This document shows, one piece after another, positions 34,411 through 43,427 of a stretch of 64,000 nucleotides of DNA. The position numbers and the translations under genes are program-made. Each line of letters begins with the position of its first letter. Positions within the stretch are counted from its first letter, which is position 1. The notes under the pieces were generated by a model. The model was not told the origin of the DNA, did no database searches, and saw only the letters and a list, made by a program, of their open reading frames with translations. This DNA comes from UBA6107 sp964533735. Lineage in GTDB: Bacteria; Chloroflexota; Anaerolineae; Anaerolineales; Anaerolineaceae. Location of the stretch: contig CAZHMD010000008.1 of NCBI GenBank assembly GCA_964533735.1, forward strand, positions 1-64,000, given 5' to 3'.

Positions 34411-35160
34411 TCACTGAACAGGTATTTTAGGCGGCAAAGACTGCAAGCGCAGCCGTTTCTCCCTGGCTTTGGCAACGCTGGCAAGAATGCGGTAAGAAAT
34501 CATAAAAGCCAGAATGCCGCCTGTGATCCAGTAGATCAATTGCAGCCAGGCTGCCGATGCATCTGTACCGGATACAATCGCGTGAAACAAAACTGAACAA
34601 TAGGCAAGAAAGCTGCCGAAATGAATGGCGCGCCACATCTTTTTTCCAATCGTTTTCCGGATGTAAAAACTGATATCCAGGAGAACCCAAATATACAGCG
34701 CCACCTGCCCGATCCCCACAGCGACTGGTTTATAAGATGTGGTAGAAAAAGGGATGAGTATCTGTACCAGGCTAAAATTGATGAATTTATCTCCGAGCAG
34801 GATCAGACCATGGAAAATTCCGAACGCGAGACCAAGGATGCTGGTGTACTCATGCAGTTCAATGGTGGATGGCAGCCCGGGCCAGAGCGCTCCCAGTTTA
34901 TTGGTGATCCCAGTTCCAAGGAGCATTGAGAGCCACAGGAGGAAGTAAGCAACGACGGCACTCCCGCGGGAGAGGTACCAAAAAGCACTAATACTGGATC
35001 CGGTTAAGGAATCCGTGAGACCAGGGAGCCATTTGGGCAACAGACTGACCGTGATCAAGGCAGACAGGAAAGCTACAAGCAGGATCAAGGCAAAGTGCCC
35101 GAAACTGACCTGAGATTCAGGGTCTTCTGCAGTTATTGTGTGATCGAGGTTTGTAGACAT
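34411..35160 (-). CDS. Ferric-reductase-like transmembrane protein
   Basis: 249 residues from ATG 35160, which lies inside the 3' end of apbE (28-bp overlap). About six membrane helices. The paired heme-ligand histidines of the ferric reductase/YedZ-MsrQ fold are visible: ELHEYTSILGLAFGIFHGL and RAIHFGSFLAYCSVLFHAI, each with two His about 13 residues apart. It probably carries two b hemes that move electrons across the membrane. No NAD or flavin domain is attached. Coupling to ApbE suggests an electron acceptor carrying covalent FMN. Confidence 0.88.
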   Translation of the reverse strand: MSTNLDHTITAEDPESQVSFGHFALILLVAFLSALITVSLLPKWLPGLTDSLTGSSISAFWYLSRGSAVVAYFLLWLSMLLGTGITNKLGALWPGLPSTIELHEYTSILGLAFGIFHGLILLGDKFINFSLVQILIPFSTTSYKPVAVGIGQVALYIWVLLDISFYIRKTIGKKMWRAIHFGSFLAYCSVLFHAIVSGTDASAAWLQLIYWITGGILAFMISYRILASVAKAREKRLRLQSLPPKIPVQ

Positions 35161-36083
35161 AGCTCGTTCCATTGTTTTTGAATAAATCCGGAGTTCCTGA
35201 CCACTCTGCCATCTTCGAGCATCAACAGATATTGAATACCCTGATGATGGTCAAGCCAGGCTGATCCTGCTTCACTGCCGAGTATCAACGCTGTTTTAGC
35301 GTAAACCTCAGCATCCATAACGTTGTCTGCCAGCACGGTGGCGGTGAGTACATCGGTATCCGCCGGATGGTGTGTACGAGGGTCTATGATGTGATGCTGC
35401 CATAAATCGTTGAATTTCCAACGCCTGTAATCCCTGCCGGAGGTTGCCAGCCCGCCACGTGAGACCATAACCAGTTCAAGGAGGTTACCCGACTCAAATG
35501 GGTTGCCAACACCGATCGGCCAGGCACTACCATCAGACCGGGGTCCACTGATGGCGATGTCACCACCGGCATCCACCAGTACAGGGGCTAAGTGGCTGAG
35601 CCTGGACATGGTTTGATGAGCTGCCCAGCCCTTGGCGACACCGCCAAAATCAAGTTGAGTGCCGAAGGGGAGCGTTAATGTGCGCGCCCGACGGTCGAAT
35701 TTTATTGGATCAGTAGTCATTGGTCCGAGCAGGTTTTGCCCGATTGTCCAATCATTCCGGGAAGTCAACTCGTCAAAATCCATCGAGTAACCGGAGGCTA
35801 ACAGATCGGGCAAGATCGCAGGTGTAACCAGGCTATCTGAAAGCTTTTCTGCCTCCAGCGCCGCGGTGAAGACCCGGAATAATGTGTCACTTACTTTTAC
35901 TGCCATTCCAGGATGGCGGTTTAGAACACTCAATTCGCTATTCAATCGAAACCGGCTTAATGATTGTTCCCATTCTTCAAACCAACCTTCTGCTTTTTCA
36001 ATTTCAGAAATCACTGAAGGGTCTTCGGAATCGGCTGCAATGAAGATTTTGGATCCCATTGCCTGGAAAGTGATCGTTCTCAT
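35133..36083 (-). CDS. apbE: FAD:protein FMN transferase ApbE
   Basis: 316 residues. It attaches FMN through a phosphoester to Ser/Thr of exported proteins. Typical motifs are FQAMGSKIFIAA at the start, LDFGGVAKGWAA, LVDAGGDIAISGP and TATVLADNVMDAEVYAKTALILG with the metal-binding Asp. No lipobox or signal peptide is visible, so it may act in the cytoplasm or use a different anchor. It overlaps the upstream 129-residue gene by 4 nt (ATGA) and the downstream ferric-reductase-like gene by 28 nt: one tight operon. No FMN-acceptor domain is found among the neighbours. Confidence 0.94.
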   Translation of the reverse strand: MRTITFQAMGSKIFIAADSEDPSVISEIEKAEGWFEEWEQSLSRFRLNSELSVLNRHPGMAVKVSDTLFRVFTAALEAEKLSDSLVTPAILPDLLASGYSMDFDELTSRNDWTIGQNLLGPMTTDPIKFDRRARTLTLPFGTQLDFGGVAKGWAAHQTMSRLSHLAPVLVDAGGDIAISGPRSDGSAWPIGVGNPFESGNLLELVMVSRGGLATSGRDYRRWKFNDLWQHHIIDPRTHHPADTDVLTATVLADNVMDAEVYAKTALILGSEAGSAWLDHHQGIQYLLMLEDGRVVRNSGFIQKQWNELCLQTSITQ

Positions 36084-36469
36084 TTCTTTGAAGATTGAGT
36101 GACGGTAACTGGAGCAGGAGCCGAACTATTCCCTGCGCTCAGGATCGCCGGAGAGGATGAACCTTCGCCAGAGGTAGTAGAGGCAGTAACTGAGACATTT
36201 ACTTCCTTCAAGGCTGCTGGCATTGCAGTTGGGTCAATCCTGCTCAGTGATGATAAGTCCACAACGATGAGAGGAGCTACCGTGGGCAGTGGATCAAGAA
36301 CCTCCGTGGTAGGCGTATATTCCAGATTCTGAGCATTTGCCTGGACGAGGTCTTTATTAGCGAGGGCATTCCAAATCCCGATGGTACCAGCCATTGAACT
36401 GACCGCCAACAGGAATTTAAAAGCACCGGGTACAAATCGTTTCTTGCGACGAGGATGTATTTTTTCCAT
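36080..36469 (-). CDS. Small membrane-anchored hypothetical protein
   Basis: 129 residues. A basic N-terminus (HPRRKKRF) and one membrane helix (about 15-36) are followed by a low-complexity Ser/Thr/Ala/Pro-rich external tail ending TVTQSSKK. I recognise no family. It contains TTSGEGSSS but not the usual (S/T)GATxT flavinylation motif. It sits between the PepSY gene and apbE in the same operon, so it may be an anchor or substrate of the redox system. Translationally coupled to apbE. Confidence 0.65.
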   Translation of the reverse strand: MEKIHPRRKKRFVPGAFKFLLAVSSMAGTIGIWNALANKDLVQANAQNLEYTPTTEVLDPLPTVAPLIVVDLSSLSRIDPTAMPAALKEVNVSVTASTTSGEGSSSPAILSAGNSSAPAPVTVTQSSKK

Positions 36470-36489
36470 TGAAAACCTCCGGATGACTA

Positions 36490-37182
36490 TTAGTCATCAT
36501 CCTTTTCTTCTTCTTCATGCTCTTCTACAGAATCATCTGATCCTCCACCACTTGAAGGGAGTTGGATGGCGATGATTTGCCCGGCTGTATCCACATACAC
36601 CAGGGTGCCGTCAGAAAAACCAATGACGTAAACGGTTTTTCCGTCCATAGAAGTGACGTCGATCGAAACCACATCACTCCGCCCCATGTAATTCGCGGCG
36701 ATCTTAACAGCCTGGTCAGCATTGATCTGGGCTGCCCGCGTCTGCAAACCGTTATACAGAATTTTGCCGCTATCGGCATCGATGTAGACATTTCCGTTAC
36801 CGTAAATTACTTCAAACGCCGGAACGTTGTTAAATATGACCAGCTCCGGGAGTTGACCGGGTAGGACTCCCGCAATATTCATTGCCAGGGCAGCAGCTTG
36901 TTCAGCAGAAAACAAATAGGGAGATTCTCCCTGGCCATTTGATTCAGGTGTGACGCTTAATAAAGCTTCAATCTGCTGGTTTGCCAATTCAATTTTTGCA
37001 TTGGCGTCGCTGATCAATTGCTGGTAGGCTTGTTCCCGCAGATTTGCGGCTACTGGAGCAATGGTTGGGCTTGGAGGAACTGAGCCATTGAGGGCATTCA
37101 CATTGGTGACGACCCCAATTCCAATCGTGATTAAAACCGCAACGATGAACACAGATACTAGTATTGTTGTTTTATTTTTCAT
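36490..37182 (-). CDS. PepSY-domain protein
   Basis: 230 residues from ATG 37182 with AGGAAGGA 5 nt upstream. An N-terminal signal anchor (about 5-27) is followed by a helical stretch and two PepSY repeats (about 80-145 and 150-210): AFEVIYGNGNVYIDADSGKIL and GKTVYVIGFSDGTLVYVDTAGQIIAI. It ends in a very acidic tail (EEHEEEEKDDD). PepSY domains occur in exported redox or peptidase-inhibiting proteins and are common beside ApbE-dependent electron-transfer genes. First gene of the - strand operon, divergent from a two-component system that may control it. Confidence 0.85.
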   Translation of the reverse strand: MKNKTTILVSVFIVAVLITIGIGVVTNVNALNGSVPPSPTIAPVAANLREQAYQQLISDANAKIELANQQIEALLSVTPESNGQGESPYLFSAEQAAALAMNIAGVLPGQLPELVIFNNVPAFEVIYGNGNVYIDADSGKILYNGLQTRAAQINADQAVKIAANYMGRSDVVSIDVTSMDGKTVYVIGFSDGTLVYVDTAGQIIAIQLPSSGGGSDDSVEEHEEEEKDDD

Positions 37183-37317
37183 TTTGTTCCTTCCTATTTT
37201 GTACTGACTCAAGCATAATCAATTTAGGTTGGAATCCGCCTTGTTTTAGCTGGCAGTTTTCCAATGAAATTCCAATCTATGAAATAAAATTTAGGAACAA
37301 AGCTTGCGGGTTGTATA

Positions 37318-38010
37318 ATGAAAATCATGAAAATCTTGCTGATTGAAGACGACAAGCGCCTTGCAAAGCTGGTAAAAAGCGTACTGGAAGAAGAGAAGTA
37401 CTCACTTGATTTGCAATATGATGGTGAACTGGGGTTGGAGCTGGCATTAAGGGGGCTGCATGACCTGGTCATTGTGGACTGGATGCTGCCCGGGCGGGAT
37501 GGTCCCTCAATTTGCCGAAAGATCAGGGCTGCGAAACAATCAGTGCCAATATTGATGCTCACAGCGCGGGGGCAGGTGGAAGATCGCGTGGCTGGACTGG
37601 AGAGCGGTGCGGATGATTACCTCGTAAAACCCTTTGATTTCGATGAATTGATTGCCCGAATTCGAGCCCTGAGCCGGAGATACACCCCCGGATCGGTGGA
37701 TTCGGATGAACTGCGTATCGGTTCCATTGTGATGGATCTTAAAGCACACACCCTCCGCAGAGCAGAGGCAGCCATTGAATTGACAAAACGTGAATGGGAT
37801 ATGCTTGAATTCTTTGTGCGGCATGCCAATAAAACACTCTCGCGTACAGAGATCCTTGACTATGTGTGGTCTTACGATACCCAGGTGAAACCTGAACTTG
37901 TGGATGTGTACGTTTCTTACTTGCGCCAAAAACTGACGATCACAGGCAAAAAAGACCCGATCCAAACAGTGAGAGGCTTTGGCTATCTCATGGACGAAAA
38001 GAATGCTTAA
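37318..38010 (+). CDS. OmpR-family response regulator
   Basis: 230 residues. Receiver domain at about 4-117 (ILLIEDD, phospho-Asp in VIVDWMLPGRDG, Lys in LVKPFDFDEL) and a winged-helix DNA-binding domain at about 130-226 (LTKREWDMLEFFVRH, VSYLRQKL). MKIM at 37318 or MKIL at 37327 could start it. The histidine kinase start codon overlaps its end (AATGCTTAA). It is divergent from the PepSY-apbE operon with a 135-bp spacer and is a likely regulator of it. Confidence 0.94.
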   Translation: MKIMKILLIEDDKRLAKLVKSVLEEEKYSLDLQYDGELGLELALRGLHDLVIVDWMLPGRDGPSICRKIRAAKQSVPILMLTARGQVEDRVAGLESGADDYLVKPFDFDELIARIRALSRRYTPGSVDSDELRIGSIVMDLKAHTLRRAEAAIELTKREWDMLEFFVRHANKTLSRTEILDYVWSYDTQVKPELVDVYVSYLRQKLTITGKKDPIQTVRGFGYLMDEKNA

Positions 38011-39361
38011 GAAACTGCGCTGGCAACTGACGCTTCTCTATCTTTTTTCTTCGATCATTCTTTCCACTTTGATCGGTTGGGGTGCTTATTCTTTATTAAA
38101 TTATTATTTCCAATCGGCAAATGACCAGGCGCTTAAATTGAAGATTGGGCTTTCTTTGATGGAGTATGAACTTCCGCTTCCAAAGGATGTGGAAATTGTT
38201 GTTGGCAACGCGGGGTTTAGTATCTCAGAAATCCCACAAAAAACGACCAACAATAATCCGGGGTTATTTGAAATTGATGAAGGTGAATCTTTGGAAGAAC
38301 ACCGCGTTGAGTTGGAAAGCTCGCTGGCAGACATCTACATTCTCCCATTGGTAATCAGAGGTGATCTGGTAACAGGTTTGAAAACTTTGCCCACGAATGC
38401 CGCCATCAATTTTGACGCCATTTCTTCAGCCAGGACAACCGGATTTGATTACCGTACAGTAATCTCACCAAAAGGAATTCCCGTGCGCTTGGTTACATAC
38501 ATCATCCAGGGGCAGGAATCAGACCAGGTTTTCCAGGCAGGCCGTTTCCTGGTTGAGCAACAGCAGGTTCTTCAACAGCTTTCGCGAACAATGATCATGG
38601 CTGCTGGATTGATCACTTTATTAATTGGGATCGCATCGTGGTTTTTAGCTGGTCGAACGATCAAACCATCCCAGGAAGCGTGGGATAAGCAGCAACTTTT
38701 TATCTCCAATGCCAGCCATGAATTACGTGCACCATTAACGCTCATTCATGCCGGCGTGGAATTGAGTCTACGCAAGGCGCGAGACCCCGAGCTTCATGGT
38801 CTTCTCACAGATGTTTTAATCGATTCCGACTACATGAAAAAACTCATTGAAGACCTTTTATTATTATCCCGGTTGGATGCGCATTCTTTAAAAATCGAAC
38901 TGCAACCGATTCGATTAACCGACTTCATCCCGGACCTGACCAGGCAATTGAGGCGTTTGGCTGAAAACCAAAGTGTGGTCATTGAAGAATCCATTGATGC
39001 CGTTTCTGTAATGGCGGACCCCGTCAGATTAAAACAATTACTGCTTATTATCATGGATAATGCTTTACGCAATAGTCCCTGCGACGATTCCGTGAAAATT
39101 GCGGCTACTCTAGACGGAGCTGCAGCAGATATCAGCGTGACAGACCACGGCCAGGGGATCGCCAAGGTCGATCAGGAAAAGGTATTCGACCGTTTTTACA
39201 AAGCCGATGACCGCTCATCCTCGGAATACAGCGGGAGTGGTTTGGGACTATCCATTGCCAAGGGTCTGATCGAGGTACAAGGAGGACGAATCCGGCTGGA
39301 GAGTTCACCCGGAAACGGGACGACGGTTATTATCACCTTACCAGCAATAATGGAAAGTTGA
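38003..39361 (+). CDS. Sensor histidine kinase
   Basis: 452 residues from ATG 38003, overlapping the regulator stop by 8 nt. Membrane helices at about 7-30 and 195-215 flank an external sensor region of about 160 residues. There is no clear HAMP domain: the second helix runs almost directly into the H-box (ISNASHELRAPLTL). N-box DNALRNS, DHGQGI and GSGLGLSIAK complete the ATPase domain. It phosphorylates the regulator encoded upstream. The signal is unknown; the neighbouring PepSY/apbE/ferric-reductase genes hint at redox or metal status. Confidence 0.94.
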   Translation: MLKKLRWQLTLLYLFSSIILSTLIGWGAYSLLNYYFQSANDQALKLKIGLSLMEYELPLPKDVEIVVGNAGFSISEIPQKTTNNNPGLFEIDEGESLEEHRVELESSLADIYILPLVIRGDLVTGLKTLPTNAAINFDAISSARTTGFDYRTVISPKGIPVRLVTYIIQGQESDQVFQAGRFLVEQQQVLQQLSRTMIMAAGLITLLIGIASWFLAGRTIKPSQEAWDKQQLFISNASHELRAPLTLIHAGVELSLRKARDPELHGLLTDVLIDSDYMKKLIEDLLLLSRLDAHSLKIELQPIRLTDFIPDLTRQLRRLAENQSVVIEESIDAVSVMADPVRLKQLLLIIMDNALRNSPCDDSVKIAATLDGAAADISVTDHGQGIAKVDQEKVFDRFYKADDRSSSEYSGSGLGLSIAKGLIEVQGGRIRLESSPGNGTTVIITLPAIMES

Positions 39362-39421
39362 TGAACCTGTTTGATTAAAATAACGTATATCCTTTATAAG
39401 CATTAATCTAAAGGAGAACAT

Positions 39422-40087
39422 ATGGAAAATCCCAATTTGAATCAAGAAGTGGTTCCCGTGAGCGGGTTCAGCGGAATTCAGTTCAAAGCTGTCGGAAAGA
39501 TCCTGCTAAGCCAGGGCGTTACCGACAGCCTAACCATCGAGGCGGACCCTGAAACGCGGTCTCATATTCACACTGAGGTCATTGATGGCGTTCTGCGCAT
39601 TACCCAGGATACTGACTGGCGGGATTGGACCGGATTCAGGCTGATCGACAGAGGGCTAACCACCTTTCACGTAGTGATGAAGGATATTAAATCCCTGGCG
39701 ATCTCGGGCGTAGGGACACTGGATTGTGCGGAAATCAAATCAGATGCACTCGCGTTGAGCATATCAGGTCCGGGTACCATGACCATAGGAACGGTAAAAC
39801 TCAGTACCTTGAACGTGGATATTTCCGGTGTGGGCTCAGTGGATGTCGCCGGCACTTGCGCGGACCTGACGGTCAGCCTCAGCGGTGCAGCCAACTACAA
39901 GGGCTCACGTTTGAGCAGCGCGCGCTCCACGGTAAAACTAAGCGGAGTGGGCAATGCAACTGTTTGGGCGAGCGAGAGCCTGGATGCCACCCTTAGCGGC
40001 GCCGGAGCGATCGAATACTATGGCGATGCCAAAGTGACCCAAAAAGTCTCCGGACTGGGTGTGATAAAATATCTTGGAGCCCGCTAA
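39422..40087 (+). CDS. DUF2807 (GIN domain) beta-repeat protein
   Basis: 221 residues. The pattern VPVSGFSGIQFKAVGKILLSQG at the start and repeated SGVG/SGAG turns (LAISGVGTLD, LSISGPGTM, VDISGVGSVD, VSLSGAANYKG, LSGVGNATV, LSGAGAIEYYG) form a right-handed beta-helix typical of DUF2807, once called a putative auto-transporter adhesin head. Unlike most members it has no signal peptide. Function is not established. AAAGGAG precedes the ATG. It follows the kinase gene by 60 bp and may share its transcript. Confidence 0.88.
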   Translation: MENPNLNQEVVPVSGFSGIQFKAVGKILLSQGVTDSLTIEADPETRSHIHTEVIDGVLRITQDTDWRDWTGFRLIDRGLTTFHVVMKDIKSLAISGVGTLDCAEIKSDALALSISGPGTMTIGTVKLSTLNVDISGVGSVDVAGTCADLTVSLSGAANYKGSRLSSARSTVKLSGVGNATVWASESLDATLSGAGAIEYYGDAKVTQKVSGLGVIKYLGAR

Positions 40088-40118
40088 ACTGCAGGCAATA
40101 TTACCCAAGGAGTCCTAA

Positions 40119-40709
40119 ATGCCACAAACCAGGACACGAAAAATTGTTGTTACTGCGGTACTTTCTGCAGTCACTATCGTTTTGGGATTACTACCCTTCG
40201 GCGGATATATTCCATTTTTTGGGATTTCAATCACCATTCTTGCAATCCCGGTGATCATTGGCGCCATCCTAGAAGGACCGATCGTAGGCGCAGGGATAGG
40301 TTTGATCTTTGGACTAACCTCCCTGTACCAGGCGGCAACCGCCCCCAAGAGCCCGCTTGACCCGCTTTTTGTCAATCCGCTGCTTTCAGTTCTGCCGCGT
40401 ATGTTAATCGGACCGGTGGCATGGCTGGTGTGGAGCGCGTTAAAACGCTGGAAGGTGATCGGGCTTCTTGCGGCTGGTTTCTTCGGCAGTTATGCCAACA
40501 CTGCCTTTGTACTGGGGATGTTCGGCCTTCTTTTTGCCAAAGACACGCGTGTTACTGAGGTACTGGGGGATAACGTGTGGAAAGCCCTGGGCGGGATTGC
40601 CCTGGCATCTGGCGCACCAGAAGCTGGTGTGGCGGCTGTGGTCGTTTTGATCGTGATCGCGGCTTACTGGCAATTTACTATTGGGAAGAAAAAGGGCTCA
40701 GACCTGTAA
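40119..40709 (+). CDS. ECF transporter S component
   Basis: 196 residues, six membrane helices. The N-terminus keeps the alanine-rich helix 1 that docks to EcfT (VVTAVLSAVTIVLGLLP). The segment GISITILAIPVIIGAILEGPIVG followed by FGLTSLYQ is typical of the PanT/RibU-like S components. The substrate (a vitamin) cannot be told; a pantothenate-like permease is possible. AAGGAG precedes the ATG. It is convergent with the ecfT-ecfA operon, so S and the energising module are on opposite strands. Confidence 0.85.
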   Translation: MPQTRTRKIVVTAVLSAVTIVLGLLPFGGYIPFFGISITILAIPVIIGAILEGPIVGAGIGLIFGLTSLYQAATAPKSPLDPLFVNPLLSVLPRMLIGPVAWLVWSALKRWKVIGLLAAGFFGSYANTAFVLGMFGLLFAKDTRVTEVLGDNVWKALGGIALASGAPEAGVAAVVVLIVIAAYWQFTIGKKKGSDL

Positions 40710-40730
40710 ATTTGCTTTGCTTATCAATCC

Positions 40731-40766
40731 ATAGTCTCACGCATAGAGAATTATGAGTGAGACTAT
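40731..40766. terminator. Hairpin between convergent S and T component genes
   Basis: The 10-bp stem ATAGTCTCAC/GTGAGACTAT has a 16-nt loop and is followed by TAAATTT on the + strand. It overlaps the last codons of ecfT. A probable, not strong, terminator for the S component gene. Confidence 0.5.
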
Positions 40767-41558
40767 TAAATTTAAGAATACTGCCAACGTATCTATAATG
40801 GTGAACTTCATTTCCACCATACTGGTACGGTAATCCAAGTATCCGTAGGCGCGTGCATCCATCGCCAGGGCGATATTTTCAGCACGCCTGAGGCTGATGA
40901 CGAAAAGCGGAACAACCAGGGGCAGTATTTGTTTAATTCGGTTAATGAGACCTCTGGTTTTACCGCCCCATTCTGCCCCACGTGAAGCCTGTGCCTTGGC
41001 AATGCGTTCAGCGGTTTGTGCCAGCAAAGGGACAAAACGCAGGGTGATCTGCATCACCATCACCAGATCCATTGTTTTGATCTTGAGGTGGTTCAATGGG
41101 CTCAAAAGCCGCTGCATTCCCTGTATACCCTCAGAGGTGGATATGCAGAAAGTCGCCAGACTGAGAGTGAGGATGAGCGCGACAAAACGCAGCAACAGGG
41201 CGGTACCAGCCATGATCCCGGTCAGCGTTATCCTGAATATCCAAATGGAGAAGAGGATGTTCGGGTCTTTGGCAGAGGAATAGAAAAAAACCTGGATGAC
41301 CGCGAAGAGCAACAAGAACGGTAAGGGGGTAATAACGCTTTTTAGCGCGAATTTAAGATTGATCTTCGAGAGGATCGTTAATAAGACCAGGTATGCCAGA
41401 CCAATCCCGAGCCCAAATAGCGATTGACTGAAGGTAAGGACCAGGATGAGCACCAGGAAGCTGGCTACTTTGGCGCGCGGATCCAATCGATGCAGCACAG
41501 ACCCTGTAGAGAGATATTGACCCATCGGAACGCGCGCAAGGAAATCGAACTCAGCCAT
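40737..41558 (-). CDS. ecfT: ECF transporter T component EcfT
   Basis: 273 residues from ATG 41558, inside the stop region of the ATPase gene (ATGGCTGA) with GGGGGAGG upstream. Membrane protein with about five helices and the two cytoplasmic coupling-helix motifs, ASRGAEW and DARAYGY (the Ala-Arg-Gly type motifs that grip the ATPases). N-terminal TGSVLHRLDPRAKV is the usual start of CbiQ/EcfT proteins. It couples ATP hydrolysis to S-component toppling. Confidence 0.93.
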   Translation of the reverse strand: MAEFDFLARVPMGQYLSTGSVLHRLDPRAKVASFLVLILVLTFSQSLFGLGIGLAYLVLLTILSKINLKFALKSVITPLPFLLLFAVIQVFFYSSAKDPNILFSIWIFRITLTGIMAGTALLLRFVALILTLSLATFCISTSEGIQGMQRLLSPLNHLKIKTMDLVMVMQITLRFVPLLAQTAERIAKAQASRGAEWGGKTRGLINRIKQILPLVVPLFVISLRRAENIALAMDARAYGYLDYRTSMVEMKFTIIDTLAVFLNLIVSLIILYA

Positions 41559-43290
41559 GGGCAGCCTCCCCCAAGGAGCTTCTGATTCCCTCAAACAACT
41601 GCGCCCCGGTGATCACCGACACTGGCATAGGCCAGCCTTTTTCTCGAAAGGCGGCGCCAAAACGCACCACGGAAGGCTGCCCCAGAGCACCATCTGCGAT
41701 CAATTGGGCATCGTTAAAAAGTTCAGCTGTGTTACCGGTATGCAGTGCAGTCCCTTTTGACATGATGGTAAGGTTGCTTGCCAGTTCAGCGATATCCCCC
41801 ATGCTGTGAGAACTGAGGATCATGTCGATACCATCTCGCTGGAATTTTTTCAGTGTGGCGTGCAAGTTGCGCCGGGAAGCCGGGTCGAGACCTGCGGTGG
41901 GTTCATCCAGGACGAGCACTTTGGGCTGCAGCGCCAGCGTGGCTGCCAGGGCTACCTTGCGTTTTTCCCCTCCGCTCAACTGGTAGGTGAGGCGGTCCTT
42001 GAACGTTTCAAAGTTCAGGCCAACCAGCAACATGGCATTGCGTACACGTTCGCGGAGACCATCCTTGCCGTAGAGCAAACGCGGTCCATAGGCGATCTCG
42101 TCTCCGACAAACTGTTCAAAAAAATAGATCTCCGGGTTTTGAAACACCAGGCCGGCGTAACGGCGCAGGGCCTTTACATCCAGGTCAGCAGCAGAGACAT
42201 TAAATGGACCGATCTTCACTTCACCTGTCTGCGGGCGGTAAAGCCCATTGAGGTGCTGCAGGAGCGTGGATTTTCCCGAACCTGTTGCGCCTGCCAGCCC
42301 GTGACTTTTCCCGTGGGTCACCTCGAACGAGACATCCGAGAGCGCCTGGTGCGCCATGGGTGTGCCCGGCATATAAGTATGGCTGAGGTGGATCACCTGG
42401 ATGGCAGGCGTTTGCCCATTGTTTGTCTCCTGAGAGGCATCGAGGCGAATCCTGCCGGGATAAGCTGGAATCTGCCGCAGAGCGGTTTCAAAATCCGGGG
42501 AGAGGTCATCCAGCAGGGGATGTATTTTGCGTATCCCGTTGAGGAGCTGCAGCGTGATCGGTTGTTCAAGACCGCACTTCTGCAGCAGGTCTGTGTCATT
42601 GAAGAGCGTCCTAGGAGAACCGTCAAAAACGATTTTTCCCTGACCAAACACCAGCACTCGATTGGCTCTGCCGGCTTCCTCCATGAAGTGGGTGATGAAA
42701 AGCACGGTGATACCGCGCTCGTGCAGGGAGCGCATGGTGTTCAGCACTTCAAGCCTGCCGCGCGGGTCTAGCATGGCAGTGGATTCGTCGAAAATGATGC
42801 AATCGGGCTGCATGGCAAGAACCCCGGCAAGGGCGATGCGCTGCATCTGACCGGCGGAGAGCAGGTGCGGGGGGCGCATTCGCTGTTCGTACATTTCAAC
42901 CGTTTTTAACGACCTGGATACCCGTTCCTGGATCTCTTTTGTGGGTACACCCAGGTTCTCCGGACCAAAGGCACAATCTTCTTCGATCACGCTCGAGATG
43001 ATCTGGTCTTCAGGATTCTGGAAAACCATGCCCACCTGTGAACGGATAAGGGTGTGGTTAGACCTTGCGGCCGTGTCCAATCCCGCAATGATCACTTTAC
43101 CAGTTGTGGGAAGGAGGAGGGCATTGCAGTGGCGCGCAAAGGTGGTCTTGCCTGACCCGTTGGCTCCGACGATTGCCACCCATTCACCGCGTTCAATGGT
43201 AACCGTCAGGTCATTTAAAGCTGGAGATTCCGGAGATGATGTTCCGGGGTGACGATAAGTGACATGGTCGAACTGGATTAAATTGTCCAA
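41551..43290 (-). CDS. Fused ECF transporter ATPase (EcfA1-EcfA2)
   Basis: 579 residues holding two ABC ATPase domains in one chain (about 1-250 and 295-530). First: Walker A GANGSGKTT, signature LSAGQMQRIALAG, Walker B IIFDESTAMLD. Second: Walker A GATGSGKST, signature LSGGEKRKVALAA, Walker B VLVLDEPTAGLD. In the first, Glu of the Walker B is kept but the next residue is Ser, typical of the asymmetric EcfA pair. The fused form resembles YkoD-type proteins. It energises vitamin uptake with EcfT, whose start it overlaps by 8 nt. Confidence 0.95.
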   Translation of the reverse strand: MDNLIQFDHVTYRHPGTSSPESPALNDLTVTIERGEWVAIVGANGSGKTTFARHCNALLLPTTGKVIIAGLDTAARSNHTLIRSQVGMVFQNPEDQIISSVIEEDCAFGPENLGVPTKEIQERVSRSLKTVEMYEQRMRPPHLLSAGQMQRIALAGVLAMQPDCIIFDESTAMLDPRGRLEVLNTMRSLHERGITVLFITHFMEEAGRANRVLVFGQGKIVFDGSPRTLFNDTDLLQKCGLEQPITLQLLNGIRKIHPLLDDLSPDFETALRQIPAYPGRIRLDASQETNNGQTPAIQVIHLSHTYMPGTPMAHQALSDVSFEVTHGKSHGLAGATGSGKSTLLQHLNGLYRPQTGEVKIGPFNVSAADLDVKALRRYAGLVFQNPEIYFFEQFVGDEIAYGPRLLYGKDGLRERVRNAMLLVGLNFETFKDRLTYQLSGGEKRKVALAATLALQPKVLVLDEPTAGLDPASRRNLHATLKKFQRDGIDMILSSHSMGDIAELASNLTIMSKGTALHTGNTAELFNDAQLIADGALGQPSVVRFGAAFREKGWPMPVSVITGAQLFEGIRSSLGEAAHG

Positions 43291-43383
43291 TGGGTTCCTG
43301 GTGACTTGTAAGGGTATTCTCGTATTATACCGGAGGTGAGTGAACTTGATGCGGTTATGCTTATTTCAGAGCACGGATAATTC

Positions 43384-43412
43384 TTGACATTCCTCCTGGC
43401 ACGGTCTATACT
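43384..43412 (+). promoter_or_regulatory. Sigma-70 promoter of thiamine operon
   Basis: TTGACA at 43384-43389, 17-bp spacer, TATACT at 43407-43412. Near-consensus. Predicted start about 43419, just before the riboswitch. Confidence 0.85.
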
Positions 43413-43427
43413 CGAATCAATTGAGAA

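Noticed and set aside
36080..36469. FMN-binding flavinylation target
   Set aside because: The protein has TTSGEGSSS but not the (S/T)GATxT motif, so it is listed only as a candidate in the findings.
41806..42771. 321-codon frame on the + strand inside the fused ATPase gene
   Set aside because: Shadow of an ABC protein whose two sets of Walker and signature motifs are intact on the - strand.
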